Shown in pieces: positions 63,801 to 64,000 of a stretch of 64,000 nt of DNA (its first letter is position 1; each line of letters opens with the position of its first letter). Where the stretch lies: NCBI GenBank assembly GCA_965216885.1, contig OZ244209.1, positions 3,844,001 through 3,908,000 on the forward strand. The letters run 5' to 3'. A program made the position numbers and the translations under genes. Source of the DNA: CAYNJG01 sp965216885. GTDB lineage: Bacteria > Planctomycetota > Planctomycetia > Pirellulales > Pirellulaceae. The notes under the pieces were generated by a model. That model worked only from the letters and a program-made list of their open reading frames with translations, did no database searches and was not told the origin of the DNA.

Positions 63801-64000
63801 CTACTTCATGCAGTCTCCGCAGATGTCGGGTTTCGGTAGTCGCGTCGGCAGCATTCCTCTCATTCGAGAGTACTCGCACTTCGGCGACATGCTATTGGTC
63901 GACCTGGATTCCAGAGGCTACCAATCCGGAGAGTGTGGTCGAAACGTCTGCTTTTCCCTCGTTGATCGCGAAGTGGTATTTGTAGGCGACGAAATGGCAC
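60895..64000 (+). CDS. Receptor-like Ser/Thr protein kinase with FG-GAP ectodomain, cut by window end
   Basis: At least 1035 residues; the 3-prime end lies outside the window. An N-terminal region with the planctomycete HPDLADELRDCLDALQ motif is followed by a full kinase domain (about 97-360): G-loop GRGGMGVVYEA, catalytic Lys in ALKIL, HRDVKPSN, DFGLA and SPEQA. A transmembrane helix (VHVAATAAVVSMIAVLAG, near 382-400) leads to an extracytoplasmic part with FG-GAP-type blades such as DVNADGVDDLLLAL, DANGDAVTDLIAM and DLDGDGIVEVILPEG. The start follows a GAGG. A receptor kinase that could signal to FHA proteins such as the one at 6088. Confidence 0.88.
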   Translation, partial: MSDDSNDLPQPLPTTRITPRPHGEHAEDSRVAELVDGFFEALQRGEHPNADELISQHPDLADELRDCLDALQLMHPSGESTSQACELQEIGDFRILREVGRGGMGVVYEAQQISLNRRVALKILRHAIADRDAMQRFQREAETVANLQHSNIVPIFAVGEQDGQHYFAMQFIEGQSLADLQTKAETPLDPMDIADWGLQTAEALAYSHERDIIHRDVKPSNLIRDEQGKVWLTDFGLAKRLDDVQLSMTGAILGTPRYMSPEQASSMRRPVDHRTDIYSLGATLYELATGKPLFDADTPHRALGQIISDDPVAPRTIRPTLPRDLETIITRCISKQASDRYTNATDLVFDLRAFLDGRPIKARRPTALQLAQRWFRKNQLAVHVAATAAVVSMIAVLAGSYGIQHYRWSQLGRIQFSLTSQGDAPVVAEILDTNGKAAVPRFTVPSQQPVEIPRGDYKLLLRSSGDLSESFDFSVYPEPGNHSLKIHKHNHQAWDKVPANGIWRLWNRPGGEDIVAFDGEGVSLLDGETSDEIWRVELESNQLLHDQLRAAQFNWAWVPHISHNSRYGQAQLCLDPAGKSVDVNADGVDDLLLALHYFPTVLALSGTDGELLWSSTVRPLPIANDTIVSEQTEDQRVPFPDAGAILHQPLLRDANGDAVTDLIAMAAVLDDNGDLAVCLTAISGADGSRLWEFDVAVPNQKVQGTNHPFAAQWYTYGPEDLSRSWHERWGDIITRDDNGTSAATGELVPYAAEMVSIDGRDELIFVVDHEYIGVDPQTGKEVRREQLGFLPSRPPIIFASDSGKPNLMLCEQLPNKGADPQLRVSVRDLATRKLHWSQTVEANWRHCAPDTASPHDWPLLEDLDGDGIVEVILPEGSTMGEAHFEIMPAGGLQVLDSRTGERKWTDPDTAINAEFQLNRFVVVRDQNDDGVRDIAAVSFYAHPSSGSLIRDRLVAVYVDVFSGANGKRLYFMQSPQMSGFGSRVGSIPLIREYSHFGDMLLVDLDSRGYQSGECGRNVCFSLVDREVVFVGDEMA

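Noticed and set aside
1..64000. Insertion sequences, prophage or genomic island
   Set aside because: No transposase, integrase, phage structural gene or terminal inverted repeats were recognised.

Overview
The window looks like chromosomal DNA of a planctomycete, probably of the Pirellulaceae/Rhodopirellula type. The evidence is a set of lineage habits rather than one marker: PEP-CTERM secreted proteins with dockerin-like aspartate repeats, an OmpL-like (BBP2) porin with a Cys-rich N-terminus, a Ser/Thr kinase fused to an extracytoplasmic FG-GAP propeller, a DUF4159 protein, an FHA protein with a long coiled coil, scattered housekeeping genes and many lineage-specific secreted or membrane proteins. 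Coding density is moderate, both strands are used, and I saw no tRNA, rRNA, insertion sequence, prophage or CRISPR array.

Layout. 0-9 kb: dnaA (minus strand, with unusual DNA-binding residues), hypothetical proteins, a THUMP-like methyltransferase, an FHA/coiled-coil protein and a DksA/TraR-type zinc-finger regulator. 9-16.7 kb: a secreted HtrA-like protease, a nucleoside hydrolase, a PEP-CTERM protein, a UPF0173 hydrolase, and the gpmI-pgi operon. 16.8-20.3 kb: a 1156-residue protein that I read as a PPi-type PEP carboxykinase. 20.7-24.1 kb: two translationally coupled, paralogous dynamin-like GTPases sharing an altered G3 motif. 25-28 kb: a FlgM-like anti-sigma factor, a Fur-family regulator and a porin. 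28.3-32.9 kb: an information-processing and cofactor operon in the order coaE-rho-ribH-nusB-ftsY. 33.6-39.9 kb: a coiled-coil membrane protein, a TatD-like hydrolase, a PII protein with Phe at position 51, a PilZ protein, an FG-GAP secreted protein and an aminotransferase. 40-47 kb: clpX, a SHOCT-like membrane protein, two PEP-CTERM proteins (one a trypsin-like protease), pyrK and a pseudouridine synthase with a basic tail. 47.3-54 kb: a lipoprotein, a structured intergenic region ending in a strong terminator, small membrane proteins, a DUF4159 protein, surE, guaA and a rhodanese. 54-60.8 kb: heptamer repeats, a PadR-membrane protein pair behind what looks like a leaderless promoter, and a molybdenum-enzyme maturation set (MocA-like, XdhC-like, MobA-like). 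60.9-64 kb: a receptor-like Ser/Thr kinase cut by the window end.

How genes work together: gpmI-pgi and the putative PPi-PEPCK form a central-carbon block. coaE to ftsY is a compact operon of essential functions. The two GTPases probably act as one membrane-associated complex. The MocA/XdhC/MobA set implies a molybdenum hydroxylase encoded elsewhere. The three PEP-CTERM proteins imply an exosortase elsewhere. Starts were chosen from ribosome-binding sites and family alignments held in memory. No database search was possible.
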